The notes under the pieces are model-generated. The model was not told the DNA's origin. It did no database searches and saw only the letters and a program-made list of their open reading frames with translations. 64,000 nt of DNA from Acinetobacter pullicarnis (GTDB lineage: Bacteria; Pseudomonadota; Gammaproteobacteria; Pseudomonadales; Moraxellaceae), in the NCBI RefSeq assembly GCF_006352475.1, contig NZ_VCMZ01000001.1, positions 620,001 to 684,000 on the forward strand. Reading direction: 5' to 3'. Position numbers and translations under genes: made by a program. Shown here piece by piece: positions 10,505 through 20,382 of this stretch (the stretch's first letter is position 1; each line of letters starts with the position of its first letter).

Positions 10505-13258
10505 ATGGCAAAATACAGTCATATCAATAGCTTTAATACTTTAAAAACACTTAACGTCGACTCACAATCCTATCAAATCTATAGCTTAAGCGCCGCGCAA
10601 CAACAGCTAGGCGATCTTTCTAAACTTCCCAAATCGTTAAAAGTGCTGTTAGAAAATCTACTTCGTTTTGAAGATGATAAAACTGTAAAAAAACAGCACA
10701 TTCAAGCCTTGGTCGAATGGCAGGACACTCAACGTTCGGATCAAGAAATTCAGTACCGCCCAGCACGGGTATTAATGCAAGATTTTACCGGTGTTCCCGC
10801 TGTAGTCGATCTGGCGGCCATGCGCGCTGCGGTGGAAAAAGCAGGTGGTGATCCTGAGCAAATTAATCCACTGTCACCTGTCGACTTAGTCATTGATCAT
10901 TCGGTGATGGTCGATCACTTTGCGACCCAACAGGCCTTTGCTGAAAATGTCGATATTGAAATGCAGCGCAATGGTGAACGTTACCAGTTCTTACGTTGGG
11001 GACAATCGGCTTTTAATAATTTTAGTGTCGTGCCACCTGGCACGGGTATTTGCCATCAAGTTAATTTGGAGTACTTGGCGCAGACCGTGTGGTTGGGCGA
11101 GAGTGAAGGGCTGACCTATGCCTTTCCAGACACTTTGGTCGGTACAGATTCACATACCACCATGATCAATGGCTTAGGCGTACTGGGCTGGGGTGTTGGT
11201 GGGATTGAGGCGGAAGCGGCCATGCTGGGGCAACCGATTTCGATGCTGATTCCTGAAGTCATCGGTTTTAAACTGACAGGCAAATTACGTGAAGGGATCA
11301 CCGCAACTGACTTGGTTTTGACCATTACCCAGATGCTACGGCAAAAAGGTGTGGTCGGTAAGTTTGTTGAATTTTATGGTGATGGCTTGGCAGATCTACC
11401 ACTGGCAGACCGTGCCACCATTGCCAATATGGCGCCTGAATATGGCGCAACCTGTGGCTTCTTCCCAATTGATGAGATTACTTTAGGGTATATGCAACTT
11501 ACCGGACGTGCGGCAGATCGAATTGCCCTAACCGAAGCCTATTGTAAAGAACAAGGCCTGTGGCGACATGTTGGCGATGAGCCGATCTTCACCGATCGAC
11601 TGAGCTTGGATATGCATACGGTTATGGCCAGTGTGGCTGGACCAAAACGGCCACAAGATCGCGTACTATTGCCAGATATTGCCAAAACCTTTCAGGCCTT
11701 AATGGAGATCGAATTAAAGCCAGCCAAAGATGAACGTGAACGCATGCTCGATGAAGGCGGTGGCACTGCCATTGATGCCAAACATGCTGCGGTGCAAAGC
11801 GAGTCAGCCTATTGTGAAATTGGTGGGCAGCGTTATCCGCTACAACATGGTGATGTGGTGATTTCTGCGATTACCTCTTGTACCAACACTTCAAATCCAA
11901 GTGTGATGCTGGCTGCAGGCTTGCTGGCTAAAAAAGCTATTGAGCATGGTTTACAGCGCAAACCGTGGGTAAAAAGTTCTTTGGCACCAGGCTCTAAGGT
12001 GGTGACGGACTATTTAGAAGCTTCAGGTTTGATGCCCTACTTAGACCAATTGGGTTATAACTTGGTGGGTTATGGCTGTACCACCTGTATTGGTAACTCT
12101 GGGCCTTTGGAGAGGCCAATTGAAGATGCGATTCAAGCCTTTGATTTAAACGTGGCTTCTGTACTTTCAGGCAATCGTAACTTTGAAGGGCGAGTGCATC
12201 CCTTGGTCAAAACCAATTGGTTGGCCTCACCACCTTTGGTGGTGGCTTTTGGTTTGGCTGGCAGCATTTGTATCGATATCAGCAGTGAGGCCTTAGGTGT
12301 TGATCAAGCCGGTAAAAATGTCTACTTAAAGGATATTTGGCCATCGCAGGCGGAAATTGATGAAGTCTTAAAAAAAGTCGATACAGCAATGTTTCATAAG
12401 GAATATGCCGCAGTCTTTGATGGCGATGCACGTTGGCAGGCGATTCAAATCCCCGACACGCAAACCTATCAATGGGTGGCTGACTCAACCTATATTCGGC
12501 ATCCACCTTTTTTTGATGGGATTGATCAACCGCCAGCACCGATTCAAGATATTGAACAGGCACGTATTTTGGCAGTGCTCGGAGATTCGGTCACCACCGA
12601 CCACATTTCACCCGCAGGTAATATTAAAAAGGAAAGTCCCGCAGGACGTTATTTGCAACAACAAGGTGTGGCAGCATCAGACTTTAATTCCTATGGTTCA
12701 CGCCGTGGTAATCATGAGGTGATGATGCGTGGGACTTTTGCCAATATCCGGATTAAAAATGAAATGTTGGGCGGGGAAGAAGGCGGTAATACGCTGTACA
12801 TTCCCAATGGCAAAAAAATGTCGATCTATGATGCTGCAATGCTCTATCAACAGGATCACACGCCCTTACTGATTATTGCAGGTAAGGAATATGGCACTGG
12901 TTCTTCACGCGATTGGGCGGCCAAAGGCACCAATTTGCTGGGGGTTAAAGCCGTGATTGCGGAAAGTTTTGAGCGAATTCATCGTTCTAACTTAATTGGC
13001 ATGGGCGTTTTGGCGTTGCAGTTTATCGATGGTCAAACGCGGCAGAGCTTAAATCTAACGGGCCATGAGCAACTTTCAATTCTTGGACTGTCTGACGAGA
13101 TTCAACCGCAACAGTTATTGGAGGTCGAGGTACAACGTGCGGACGGCTCGGTTGATCACTTTCAGGTATTGTGCCGCATCGATACTTTAAATGAAGTCGA
13201 ATATTTTAAAGCAGGCGGTATTTTGCATTATGTGCTGCGGAATCTGATTGCAGCCTGA
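10505..13258 (+). CDS. acnA: Aconitate hydratase A
   Basis: A 917-residue [4Fe-4S] enzyme interconverting citrate and isocitrate in the TCA cycle. The cluster ligands are visible as SCTNTSNPS and GCTTCIGNSG. The swivel domain contains GKEYGTGSSRDWAAKG. Length and architecture fit the AcnA/IRP1 family rather than AcnB, which has its swivel domain at the N-terminus. The ATG is preceded by GGATGGAGAA. Monocistronic, with a strong terminator. AcnA enzymes are generally the stress- or stationary-phase isozyme, but no regulator site was identified here. Confidence 0.96.
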   Translation: MAKYSHINSFNTLKTLNVDSQSYQIYSLSAAQQQLGDLSKLPKSLKVLLENLLRFEDDKTVKKQHIQALVEWQDTQRSDQEIQYRPARVLMQDFTGVPAVVDLAAMRAAVEKAGGDPEQINPLSPVDLVIDHSVMVDHFATQQAFAENVDIEMQRNGERYQFLRWGQSAFNNFSVVPPGTGICHQVNLEYLAQTVWLGESEGLTYAFPDTLVGTDSHTTMINGLGVLGWGVGGIEAEAAMLGQPISMLIPEVIGFKLTGKLREGITATDLVLTITQMLRQKGVVGKFVEFYGDGLADLPLADRATIANMAPEYGATCGFFPIDEITLGYMQLTGRAADRIALTEAYCKEQGLWRHVGDEPIFTDRLSLDMHTVMASVAGPKRPQDRVLLPDIAKTFQALMEIELKPAKDERERMLDEGGGTAIDAKHAAVQSESAYCEIGGQRYPLQHGDVVISAITSCTNTSNPSVMLAAGLLAKKAIEHGLQRKPWVKSSLAPGSKVVTDYLEASGLMPYLDQLGYNLVGYGCTTCIGNSGPLERPIEDAIQAFDLNVASVLSGNRNFEGRVHPLVKTNWLASPPLVVAFGLAGSICIDISSEALGVDQAGKNVYLKDIWPSQAEIDEVLKKVDTAMFHKEYAAVFDGDARWQAIQIPDTQTYQWVADSTYIRHPPFFDGIDQPPAPIQDIEQARILAVLGDSVTTDHISPAGNIKKESPAGRYLQQQGVAASDFNSYGSRRGNHEVMMRGTFANIRIKNEMLGGEEGGNTLYIPNGKKMSIYDAAMLYQQDHTPLLIIAGKEYGTGSSRDWAAKGTNLLGVKAVIAESFERIHRSNLIGMGVLALQFIDGQTRQSLNLTGHEQLSILGLSDEIQPQQLLEVEVQRADGSVDHFQVLCRIDTLNEVEYFKAGGILHYVLRNLIAA

Positions 13259-13303
13259 GTATTGCAATGTCGTCAGTTGAATGTAATGCACTGTGATTGA
13301 GCA

Positions 13304-13334
13304 AAAGCCCAGATTGATTGATCTGGGCTTTTTA
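13304..13334 (+). terminator. Rho-independent terminator of acnA
   Basis: Stem AAAGCCCAGAT / ATCTGGGCTTT around a 6-base loop, followed by Ts, about 45 bp after the acnA stop. Confidence 0.85.
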
Positions 13335-13419
13335 ATGCTTAATACTGAGATTGTGGTTAGAGTAAGCTGATATTTTAATGGATGTATTGCCATTAAACAC
13401 TTTGGATGAAATCAAAAGC

Positions 13420-14202
13420 ATGAATAAAAAATATCGCGTGTTGTGCAGTGTACTTTTGGGTTTATTTATTCATGGGCAGAGTTATGCCGCATCGGATACG
13501 TTCGCATTAAAGCAGCTAGAGGCCACGGCACAACAGGCGCAAAGCTTATGCCAACAGATTGCACTGACCTGTGATAAATCTGCGGCTTGGCAACTGTATC
13601 GAGTGTCTGAGCAGCCCGAACAGTATTATGTGATTGCACAGTTGCAATTATTTCAATTGACGCAAACAAATAAAACATTCCGTTTGCTGAATCAATGGGA
13701 TTTTTCTGATTATCAACCGAAACAAGTAAACACCCATTGGACGGTGGAAGAAGCATCCAAACCATCAGATGAACGGCATTTATATCCAGCCTTGTTTCGG
13801 GTCTCTGAGCAAAGTTATGCCATTGGATTGATTCAACGTTTTAATGAAATGTACTCAGGTGGAGGGATGACCGAAGAAGTGGCGGATTTCTTTGAGTTAA
13901 AAGCCAATAGCAAAGCTGAATTGATGTTTAGTAATCTGCCTTTTTATGTGACGCGAATGATTCGTGCCTGTTTTAGCCAAGAAGATTATGAGCGGGCAGG
14001 TGATGTGGGATGCCATGATAATGAAAATATGCTGCTGAATATTCGTTATCAAAAGCCCTATCAATGGCAGTTAAACTATCGCTATACCCGTGTGTTATCA
14101 GCCGTTTCAGATCAGAAGCCAGCCAATGGTCGTGCACGTTATGTGGTGCAAGCCAAGCAGTTTAAACCGATCCAATTGCCCACTGCATGGCATGAATATT
14201 AA
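13420..14202 (+). CDS. Secreted/periplasmic protein of unknown function
   Basis: A 260-residue protein with a clear signal peptide (MNKKYRVLCSVLLGLFIHG, likely cleavage after SYAA). The ATG at 13420 is preferred to an in-frame ATG at 13378, which would put 14 polar residues before the signal peptide. The mature part is polar, with scattered cysteines (SLCQQIALTC, ACFSQ, GDVGCHD) that could form disulphides. I do not recognise a family. It is flanked by acnA and tcdA on the same strand but separated from both by terminator or intergenic sequence. Confidence 0.65.
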   Translation: MNKKYRVLCSVLLGLFIHGQSYAASDTFALKQLEATAQQAQSLCQQIALTCDKSAAWQLYRVSEQPEQYYVIAQLQLFQLTQTNKTFRLLNQWDFSDYQPKQVNTHWTVEEASKPSDERHLYPALFRVSEQSYAIGLIQRFNEMYSGGGMTEEVADFFELKANSKAELMFSNLPFYVTRMIRACFSQEDYERAGDVGCHDNENMLLNIRYQKPYQWQLNYRYTRVLSAVSDQKPANGRARYVVQAKQFKPIQLPTAWHEY

Positions 14203-14413
14203 GCAGCGTTCACCAGAATAAGCTTATTTACTTTGTGGTCTTGTCGTTTTCGCGAAGATAGAACGGATCGAATCGTGAGTAATATTGAGGAATATGTTGT
14301 TTAGTGACTGATATGATTGCTATTGATTCGCCATTTCTGCGGCCAGACTTAATTACCGCTTGTATGATTGAATTTGTTAAAATAGCCTGATTTTTTTAAT
14401 ATCCGACCTGTTT

Positions 14414-15211
14414 ATGACTGATTTTCCTGAAAATGATGAATATGACCGCCGTTTTGCAGGCGTGGCCAAAGTTTATGGCGAAGATGCGTTTGCACACTAC
14501 GAACGTAGTCATGTCATGGTGATTGGGATTGGTGGGGTTGGGTCATGGGCAGTTGAAGCCTTGGCACGTAGTGGTGTCGGTGAACTCACTTTGGTGGATA
14601 TGGATGTGGTCGCTGCATCGAATATTAATCGCCAATTGCCTGCCATGAGTTCAACTTTGGGGCATGAGAAAATTGCAGTGATGGCGGAGCGTTGCAAACA
14701 GATCAACCCACGCATCAAAATCAATTTGATCGATGACTATCTCACCCCTGAAAATATTGCAGAACTATTGGCAAGCCAACCTGATGTGATTTTAGATTGC
14801 ATCGATGACGTCAAAGCCAAATTCGCGCTGATGCTGTATTGCCGTTTTAATAAAATGCAATTGATTGTATCGGGTGGGGCAGGTGGAAAACTTGATCCTT
14901 TAAAAATCCGCGTTGCCGATTTATCTAAAACAGAACAAGACCCAATGCTGGCCAAACTGCGTAGTCAGTTGCGTGGTAAAGGCATTTGTAAAAAACCAAA
15001 AGAAAAATTTGGGATTACCTGTGTGTATTCCATCGACAATCCTTTTTCCAGTGCAGAGGTTTGCCCAAGTGCAGGTCTGCGTTGTGGTGGCTATGGTTCT
15101 GCTGTGGTGGTAACGTCAAGTTTCGCCATGATTGCAGTCGCAGAAGTCTTTAAAAAACTCGATAAGCTTGGAAGTCAAAAACATGGCACAGCGACAATAT
15201 CTTCAACTTGA
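14414..15211 (+). CDS. tcdA: tRNA threonylcarbamoyladenosine dehydratase
   Basis: A 265-residue E1-like (ThiF/MoeB superfamily) enzyme that cyclises t6A37 of tRNA to ct6A using ATP. The nucleotide-binding loop GIGGVGSWAVEALARSG, the NINRQ motif and the C-terminal CPSAGLRCGGYGS typical of TcdA/CsdL are present. Length matches the family. Its last 29 bp overlap the next gene, suggesting translational coupling. Confidence 0.93.
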   Translation: MTDFPENDEYDRRFAGVAKVYGEDAFAHYERSHVMVIGIGGVGSWAVEALARSGVGELTLVDMDVVAASNINRQLPAMSSTLGHEKIAVMAERCKQINPRIKINLIDDYLTPENIAELLASQPDVILDCIDDVKAKFALMLYCRFNKMQLIVSGGAGGKLDPLKIRVADLSKTEQDPMLAKLRSQLRGKGICKKPKEKFGITCVYSIDNPFSSAEVCPSAGLRCGGYGSAVVVTSSFAMIAVAEVFKKLDKLGSQKHGTATISST

Positions 15212-15965
15212 TCCTAAGCAAAATTTAGCCCGCCAACAGCTTGAGCACTTTGCAAATATTACGGATATTCAAGCTTGGTCTGAAGTATTAACGCATTATG
15301 CTGCACTGAAACAAGCGCATCCCCAGCAAAAGGTTTTATTGGTTTTGGACGATGCAGGTCAATGCGCTTATACCGCGATGCATGCGGGGATGGGGGATGA
15401 CCTATACTTTGACTTTGATGAAAGTCAGGACTTTCAAAACCTCAGTGCAGATGAACGTGTACTTGTAGAACAAGATTTTGAGTTGTATGCATTTAACTTT
15501 AGGCTGCAACAGTTGCAAAAACCAGCGCTTCAACAAGACCTAACCGCATTCGCAACGAAGCTGGTTTATGATGCTGCGGACTGGCAGGTTTTGTGTGAGA
15601 TGAATGCAAATCCATTGCCAATGATGGATCAAGAAATTCAAGTAAAGTTATTTGATGCACCGAGTGACGCACTTAAGCTTGCAGCGATGCCAAATGGTTA
15701 CTTTGATTGTGACCTAAATCCATTTGAAAATTTTGCTCTAATTCAACACCTCGAACAGCAATATGCTTTGGAGTTTATGGGCATTGGTGCAGCGTTATTG
15801 GGCTTTGTGAAAATGCCAAGTTTTAATCCAACCAATATCCCAGCGTTAATTGCTGATCTCTGTGTGGTTTATCATTTTGATGAACAGCATCAAAAAGCTT
15901 TAGCTGAACATCTATCACAGCAAGATTATTTGATTTTAAGTTATACGGAAGCATTGGCAGAATAA
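15183..15965 (+). CDS. Conserved protein of unknown function
   Basis: A 260-residue acidic, soluble-looking protein without signal peptide or membrane segment. The ATG at 15183 has GGAAG 8 bp upstream and overlaps the end of tcdA by 29 bp, so the pair is probably one transcript. No domain is recognised; the sequence is rich in Gln, Asp and aromatic residues. The overlap suggests, but does not show, a link to tRNA modification. Confidence 0.7.
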   Translation: MAQRQYLQLDPKQNLARQQLEHFANITDIQAWSEVLTHYAALKQAHPQQKVLLVLDDAGQCAYTAMHAGMGDDLYFDFDESQDFQNLSADERVLVEQDFELYAFNFRLQQLQKPALQQDLTAFATKLVYDAADWQVLCEMNANPLPMMDQEIQVKLFDAPSDALKLAAMPNGYFDCDLNPFENFALIQHLEQQYALEFMGIGAALLGFVKMPSFNPTNIPALIADLCVVYHFDEQHQKALAEHLSQQDYLILSYTEALAE

Positions 15966-16242
15966 AAGCCCTTGTTTACTTTTCAGCTTCCACCGCAAAG
16001 CAGTGGAATGAGTGGGCGATTCAAAAGCAATCTCTCCTTGCGCAGCAACGCTGGATTACTTTGGATCGTAAACAGCATATCAAAAGATGTGTAGATACCT
16101 ATGCTTTGGAAAAGAGAGGCTAGGGGAAATTTGCTGTTTTAACGCGCTCAGACCGCCTTTAAGCAAACTGTCATCTAAAACACATTAAATTGAAAGAAAG
16201 CTAGTTTAGGCTGAGTTTAAAATTAGCTTATTGGGTGCTTGT

Positions 16243-17526
16243 ATGTCACATCCGTATGCAGAAGCCTTTTTTGGAAAACAACAGCATTTTCGCGATCCGA
16301 TTAAATTTTATTTTAAACAAAATCATAAAAACAACCACGATACCGCCCTTTATGATTTAAGAGATTTAGTTCGTCCCCGTCTAAAAATTGCAATTGTGAC
16401 TGAGACCTGGCCGCCTGAAATCAATGGCGTTGCATTATCTTTACTTCAGCTCTGTAAAGGGCTGCAACAACTGGGGCACAAGATTCTACTGATTCGTCCT
16501 GAACAGCGAGAAGTCTGTGCCGACTTTAAACCAAACAAAGAATGTCTGGTGAAAGCGCAGACCATTCCAAGATATCCAAGCTTACAGTTTGGTTGGCCAC
16601 AATATATAAAAGTCAGCCAAGCACTGAGCGATTTTGCACCAGATATTGTGCATATCGTGACGGAGGGGCCGCTGGGTCTCACCGCTTTACAGGCCGCCAA
16701 AGCACAAAAAATTCCTATTACCAGTGGCTTTCACTCACCATTCCAAGATTTTAGTCGCTTCTTTGATTTGGCGTTTTTAGTAAAACCCATTCAGCATTAT
16801 TTACGTTGGTTCCACAACAATACTCAACTCACTTGCGTACCCAGTGTCGATACCGAAAAAGCTTTACGTCAGTTTGGTGTGACCTGTGATTTACATATTG
16901 TGGGGCGTGGTGTTGATATCCAGCGCTTTTCACCAACCCATCGTTCTGAAGCATTACGTGAGCGCTGGGGAGTCAATGCGGACACCACTGTGATGCTCTA
17001 TGTGGGGCGATTGTCTCCTGAAAAAGAAATTGAGCTGATTATTGAAACCTTTGATGCTCAACGCTCAGCGCAGAAAAATGTACAATTGGTGATCGTAGGA
17101 GATGGTCCTGATTTGAGTCGACTGAAACAGTTTCAAGGTGCGGAACAAACCATCTTTATGGGAAGCTTAACAGGACAAGACTTGGCCGTGGCCTATGCCA
17201 GCGCGGATGTTTTTGTATTTGCCAGTCAAGTCGAAACGTTTGGTAATGTGGTGCTTGAAGCCATGGCCAGTGGTCTTCCGATTGTGGCCTACAATTATGC
17301 GTGCGCACAACAATACGTTAAACAACAACAAACCGGGTGGTTATCACCTCGCGGACAAGCAGCACAATTCATTCAAGATTTAATGACCCTACCGAGCCGT
17401 TATCAACTCAATAAAATGGGGGAGCAAGCGGCTTATGCAACACAACGTGCAGGCTGGCAAAAACCGGTCCAACAACTCGAAAATGCTTTATACCAAGTCG
17501 CTCAGGAGTCTGTGTTTGTGAGCTAA
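16243..17526 (+). CDS. GT4-family glycosyltransferase
   Basis: A 427-residue GT-B fold glycosyltransferase. The N-terminal nucleotide-binding half starts around residue 45 with KIAIVTETWPPEINGVA, typical of the GT4 branch that includes diacylglycerol and mannosyl-type transferases. The C-terminal half has GRLSPEKEIELII and the E-x7-E donor-binding motif in SQVETFGNVVLEAMASG. About 40 polar residues precede the fold; an in-frame TTG at 16231 is an alternative start. No Shine-Dalgarno is obvious. It lies 30 bp upstream of a PAP2 phosphatase on the same strand, consistent with lipid or glycolipid synthesis at the inner membrane (inference). Confidence 0.88.
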   Translation: MSHPYAEAFFGKQQHFRDPIKFYFKQNHKNNHDTALYDLRDLVRPRLKIAIVTETWPPEINGVALSLLQLCKGLQQLGHKILLIRPEQREVCADFKPNKECLVKAQTIPRYPSLQFGWPQYIKVSQALSDFAPDIVHIVTEGPLGLTALQAAKAQKIPITSGFHSPFQDFSRFFDLAFLVKPIQHYLRWFHNNTQLTCVPSVDTEKALRQFGVTCDLHIVGRGVDIQRFSPTHRSEALRERWGVNADTTVMLYVGRLSPEKEIELIIETFDAQRSAQKNVQLVIVGDGPDLSRLKQFQGAEQTIFMGSLTGQDLAVAYASADVFVFASQVETFGNVVLEAMASGLPIVAYNYACAQQYVKQQQTGWLSPRGQAAQFIQDLMTLPSRYQLNKMGEQAAYATQRAGWQKPVQQLENALYQVAQESVFVS

Positions 17527-17556
17527 ATACGATCAGTACATCTGCGGAGTACAACG

Positions 17557-18108
17557 ATGAATTTTCAGAATACTAAAATAAAAATGCTTAACCTCGACCT
17601 CAAAGGCTGTGTATACCTCAACAGCCTGTCGCACTCTCAAAAAGTCGCTTGGTTTTTTAAAGTGGTAAGCCGCTTAGGGGATGGCGGATTTTGGTATGCG
17701 ATGTTGCTGTTGGTCTGGATTTATAAGGGCTGGGCATATGGTTCAACGCTACTTTATGTGATGTTCGGTGGTGCCATCGGCACACTGATCTATAAGATTT
17801 TAAAACACAAAACCACACGGCCTAGACCCTATCAAGTTCATCAAGTGATTGTGCTGGGTGAACGCCCATTGGATCATTTTAGCTTTCCATCGGGGCATAC
17901 TTTACATGCAGTGATGGCCACAGTGGTGTTGGGGAATGCGGTCCCTGCGTTATTGGTGGTGATGGTGCCATTTACGGTGATGGTCGCCTTGTCACGGATG
18001 GTGCTCGGTCTGCATTATCCGAGTGATGTGATTGTCGGTGCAGTGATTGGTGCAGGGGTGGCCAGTGGGATTGTGTTGATGGCAACAAAGCTAGAAATTA
18101 TGCTGTAA
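17557..18108 (+). CDS. PAP2-family membrane phosphatase
   Basis: A 183-residue membrane protein of the type 2 phosphatidic acid phosphatase family. The three signature motifs are intact: KHKTTRPRP, FPSGHT and SRMVLGLHYPSDV, supplying the catalytic histidines. Several hydrophobic segments surround them. Family members dephosphorylate phosphatidate, phosphatidylglycerophosphate or undecaprenyl diphosphate. The immediate upstream glycosyltransferase suggests a joint role in membrane lipid remodelling. Confidence 0.87.
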   Translation: MNFQNTKIKMLNLDLKGCVYLNSLSHSQKVAWFFKVVSRLGDGGFWYAMLLLVWIYKGWAYGSTLLYVMFGGAIGTLIYKILKHKTTRPRPYQVHQVIVLGERPLDHFSFPSGHTLHAVMATVVLGNAVPALLVVMVPFTVMVALSRMVLGLHYPSDVIVGAVIGAGVASGIVLMATKLEIML

Positions 18109-18245
18109 TTCATTGAATCAAATCATATTCACCAGCAGGCGAATGCGGGCAGTCTTGAGGCTTAATTTACGGTGTTTCATATAGTCTCGGTCTTGGATTT
18201 TTGTTAGAGTAAGCGCGACTCAGCTGCTTGAAAAAAGGATTCATC

Positions 18246-18446
18246 ATGGGATTACGTTGGACAGATACAAATGATATTGCGATTGAACTCAGTGAAGCAC
18301 ATCCTGAAGTTGATCCACAATGGATTCGATTTACCGATTTACATGCTTGGGTTTGTGCACTCCCCACCTTTAGCGATGACCCAACCAAGTCAACTGAAGG
18401 CCTGCTAGAAGGGATTCAAATGGCTTGGATTGATGAAGTTCGTTAA
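18246..18446 (+). CDS. iscX: IscX, Fe-S cluster assembly modulator
   Basis: A 66-residue acidic protein beginning [12 protein letters not shown] and containing the family hallmarks HPEVDPQ, FTDLH and DEV at the C-terminus. IscX binds the cysteine desulphurase IscS and iron and modulates Fe-S assembly. In E. coli it closes the isc operon; here it stands apart from any isc genes, just upstream of ndk. AAGGA lies 8-12 bp before the ATG. Confidence 0.92.
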   Translation: MGLRWTDTNDIAIELSEAHPEVDPQWIRFTDLHAWVCALPTFSDDPTKSTEGLLEGIQMAWIDEVR

Positions 18447-18507
18447 TAATCGTTAAAAAAACCGAAACTTTTACACATCAGAAGCTCATCGTGGTGCATT
18501 TACGCTG

Positions 18508-18513
18508 TATAAT
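18508..18513 (+). promoter_or_regulatory. Candidate -10 element upstream of ndk
   Basis: A perfect TATAAT lies 37 bp before the ndk ATG, preceded by a TG. No good -35 hexamer is seen at the expected spacing, so this is a modest prediction. Confidence 0.4.
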
Positions 18514-18550
18514 GCGCCAAATTTTGTCGTTGCAATATAAGGAGCCAATC

Positions 18551-18982
18551 ATGGCGATCGAACGTACTCTCTCTATCGTAAAACCAGATGCAGTTGCTAA
18601 AAACCACATCGGTGATATTTTTGCTCGTTTTGAAAAAGCGGGTCTTAAAATCGTTGCGACTAAAATGAAACATTTGTCACAAGCTGAAGCGCAAGGCTTC
18701 TATGCTGAACACAGCGAACGCGGTTTCTTTGCTGACCTCGTTGCATTCATGACTTCAGGTCCTGTTGTTGTATCTGTACTTGAAGGCGAAAACGCTGTTC
18801 TTGCTCACCGCGATATCTTGGGTGCAACTAACCCTAAAGAAGCAGCTGCTGGTACTATCCGCGCTGATTTCGCTGTAAGCATCGATGAAAATGCAGCACA
18901 TGGTTCAGATTCTGTAGCGTCAGCTGATCGCGAAGTAAACTACTTCTTCGCTCAAACAGAGCTTTGCCCACGTACTCGTTAA
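18551..18982 (+). CDS. ndk: Nucleoside diphosphate kinase
   Basis: A 143-residue cytoplasmic enzyme that transfers phosphate from ATP to nucleoside diphosphates. It begins [15 protein letters not shown] and carries the active-site motif NAAHGSDS, whose histidine is phosphorylated. Full family length. AAGGAG precedes the ATG, and the codon choice looks like that of a highly expressed gene. Followed by a strong terminator. Confidence 0.97.
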   Translation: MAIERTLSIVKPDAVAKNHIGDIFARFEKAGLKIVATKMKHLSQAEAQGFYAEHSERGFFADLVAFMTSGPVVVSVLEGENAVLAHRDILGATNPKEAAAGTIRADFAVSIDENAAHGSDSVASADREVNYFFAQTELCPRTR

Positions 18983-18995
18983 TTCGCAGTCGATT

Positions 18996-19031
18996 AACCA
19001 AATAAGTGCTATACTTATTTGGTTTTTTTTT
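18996..19031 (+). terminator. Rho-independent terminator of ndk
   Basis: A 12-bp stem AACCAAATAAGT / ACTTATTTGGTT with a 5-base loop, followed by an unbroken T run. Confidence 0.9.
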
Positions 19032-19127
19032 CTCCTTTAATAAAACTGTTTTTGATCAACTGTATTGAAAATTGTTTGAAATCCGCACAAAACCCCTCCC
19101 TTGATAGACAGAGTTTAGGTAATCCTC

Positions 19128-20372
19128 ATGAACGTTGAAGTGGGCGTTTCATCCGCTAATTTAGATGAACAGCAAGCTGTTAAAGCCCCGCGAACACAGC
19201 CTGAAAACACAAAGAAACTCAACTTGATGGGCATGTCGCGTGCGCAATTGGAACAGTTTTTTGAAAGTATCGGCGAGAAAAAATTTCGCGCAGGTCAGGT
19301 GATGAAATGGGTCCACCAATTCTTCGTGACTGACTTTGCAGAGATGAGCAACATCTCTGGAAAATTGCGTGAGAAACTTGAACAAATTTGTGAAATTAAA
19401 GCGCCCGAAGTGGTGCATCGCCATTACTCCAAAGACGGTACCCGTAAGTGGGTGTTCCGTGTCGGTGATGGCGCAGGTTCTTTGGTTGAAACCGTACTTA
19501 TTCCTGCTGATGATAAAACTGGCGCGCGTAAAACCTTGTGTATTTCATCACAAGTTGGCTGTGCACTGGATTGTTCGTTCTGCTCAACCGGAAAGCAAGG
19601 CTTTCAGCGTGACTTGAGCCCCGACGAAATTATTGGTCAGTTGTGGATGGCGAACTACTCTTATATGGAAGAGGTTGCTGTTGCAGAGCGCGAACGTACG
19701 GTCACCAACGTGGTGATGATGGGGATGGGCGAGCCGCTACTCAACTACGATGCGGTACTGAGCTCGATGTATTTGATGCTCGATGACTTTGCCTATGGCA
19801 TGTCTAAACGCCGTGTGACCTTGTCGACCTCAGGTGTGGTGCCAAAAATTGATCAATTGGGGCAAGACATTGATGTTGCATTGGCAATTTCACTGCATGC
19901 ACCGAATGATGCATTACGTGATGAATTGGTTCCAATCAATAAAAAATATCCATTGGCACAACTCATTAGTGCTTGTCAGCGTTATATTGCTAAAAATGGC
20001 AATGAAAGCACACGTAAACATGTCACCATCGAATATGTGATGCTTGATGGTGTCAACGATAAACCAGAACATGCACAACAGCTGATTAAGCTCTTGAAAA
20101 ATTTACCAAGTAAAATTAATTTAATTCCATTTAACCCATTTCCGCATGCGCCATATGAACGTTCTAGTCGTAATCGGACTATTTCTTTTCAAAAAACTTT
20201 GTCTGATGCTGGATTTGTGTGTACGATTCGACAAACGCGTGGTGATGATATCGATGCTGCGTGTGGACAATTGGTTGGGCAAGTGGCTGACAGAACACGT
20301 CGCGCTGCGCAATGGAAAAAGAAAGTTGAAGAAGGTCAGGTGATTTTACGTAGCTCAAGTGAGATCGACTAG
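19128..20372 (+). CDS. rlmN: Dual-specificity 23S rRNA A2503 / tRNA A37 C2-methyltransferase
   Basis: A 414-residue radical SAM methyltransferase. The CxxxCxxC cluster motif is in [24 protein letters not shown] and the C-terminal [15 protein letters not shown] (with the second catalytic cysteine) are present. The first ~25 residues are an extra polar tail relative to many homologues; [16 protein letters not shown] is where family similarity starts. It heads a tightly packed cluster with pilF, rodZ, ispG and hisS, an order common in gamma-proteobacteria. Confidence 0.95.
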   Translation: MNVEVGVSSANLDEQQAVKAPRTQPENTKKLNLMGMSRAQLEQFFESIGEKKFRAGQVMKWVHQFFVTDFAEMSNISGKLREKLEQICEIKAPEVVHRHYSKDGTRKWVFRVGDGAGSLVETVLIPADDKTGARKTLCISSQVGCALDCSFCSTGKQGFQRDLSPDEIIGQLWMANYSYMEEVAVAERERTVTNVVMMGMGEPLLNYDAVLSSMYLMLDDFAYGMSKRRVTLSTSGVVPKIDQLGQDIDVALAISLHAPNDALRDELVPINKKYPLAQLISACQRYIAKNGNESTRKHVTIEYVMLDGVNDKPEHAQQLIKLLKNLPSKINLIPFNPFPHAPYERSSRNRTISFQKTLSDAGFVCTIRQTRGDDIDAACGQLVGQVADRTRRAAQWKKKVEEGQVILRSSSEID

Positions 20373-20382
20373 GGAGTAAACT

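Noticed and set aside
15908..16123. Open frame of about 70 codons downstream of the unknown gene after tcdA (…KQWNEWAIQKQ…).
   Set aside because: It has no ATG, GTG or TTG start in a useful position and no ribosome site; possibly the tail of a lost gene, but too weak to annotate.
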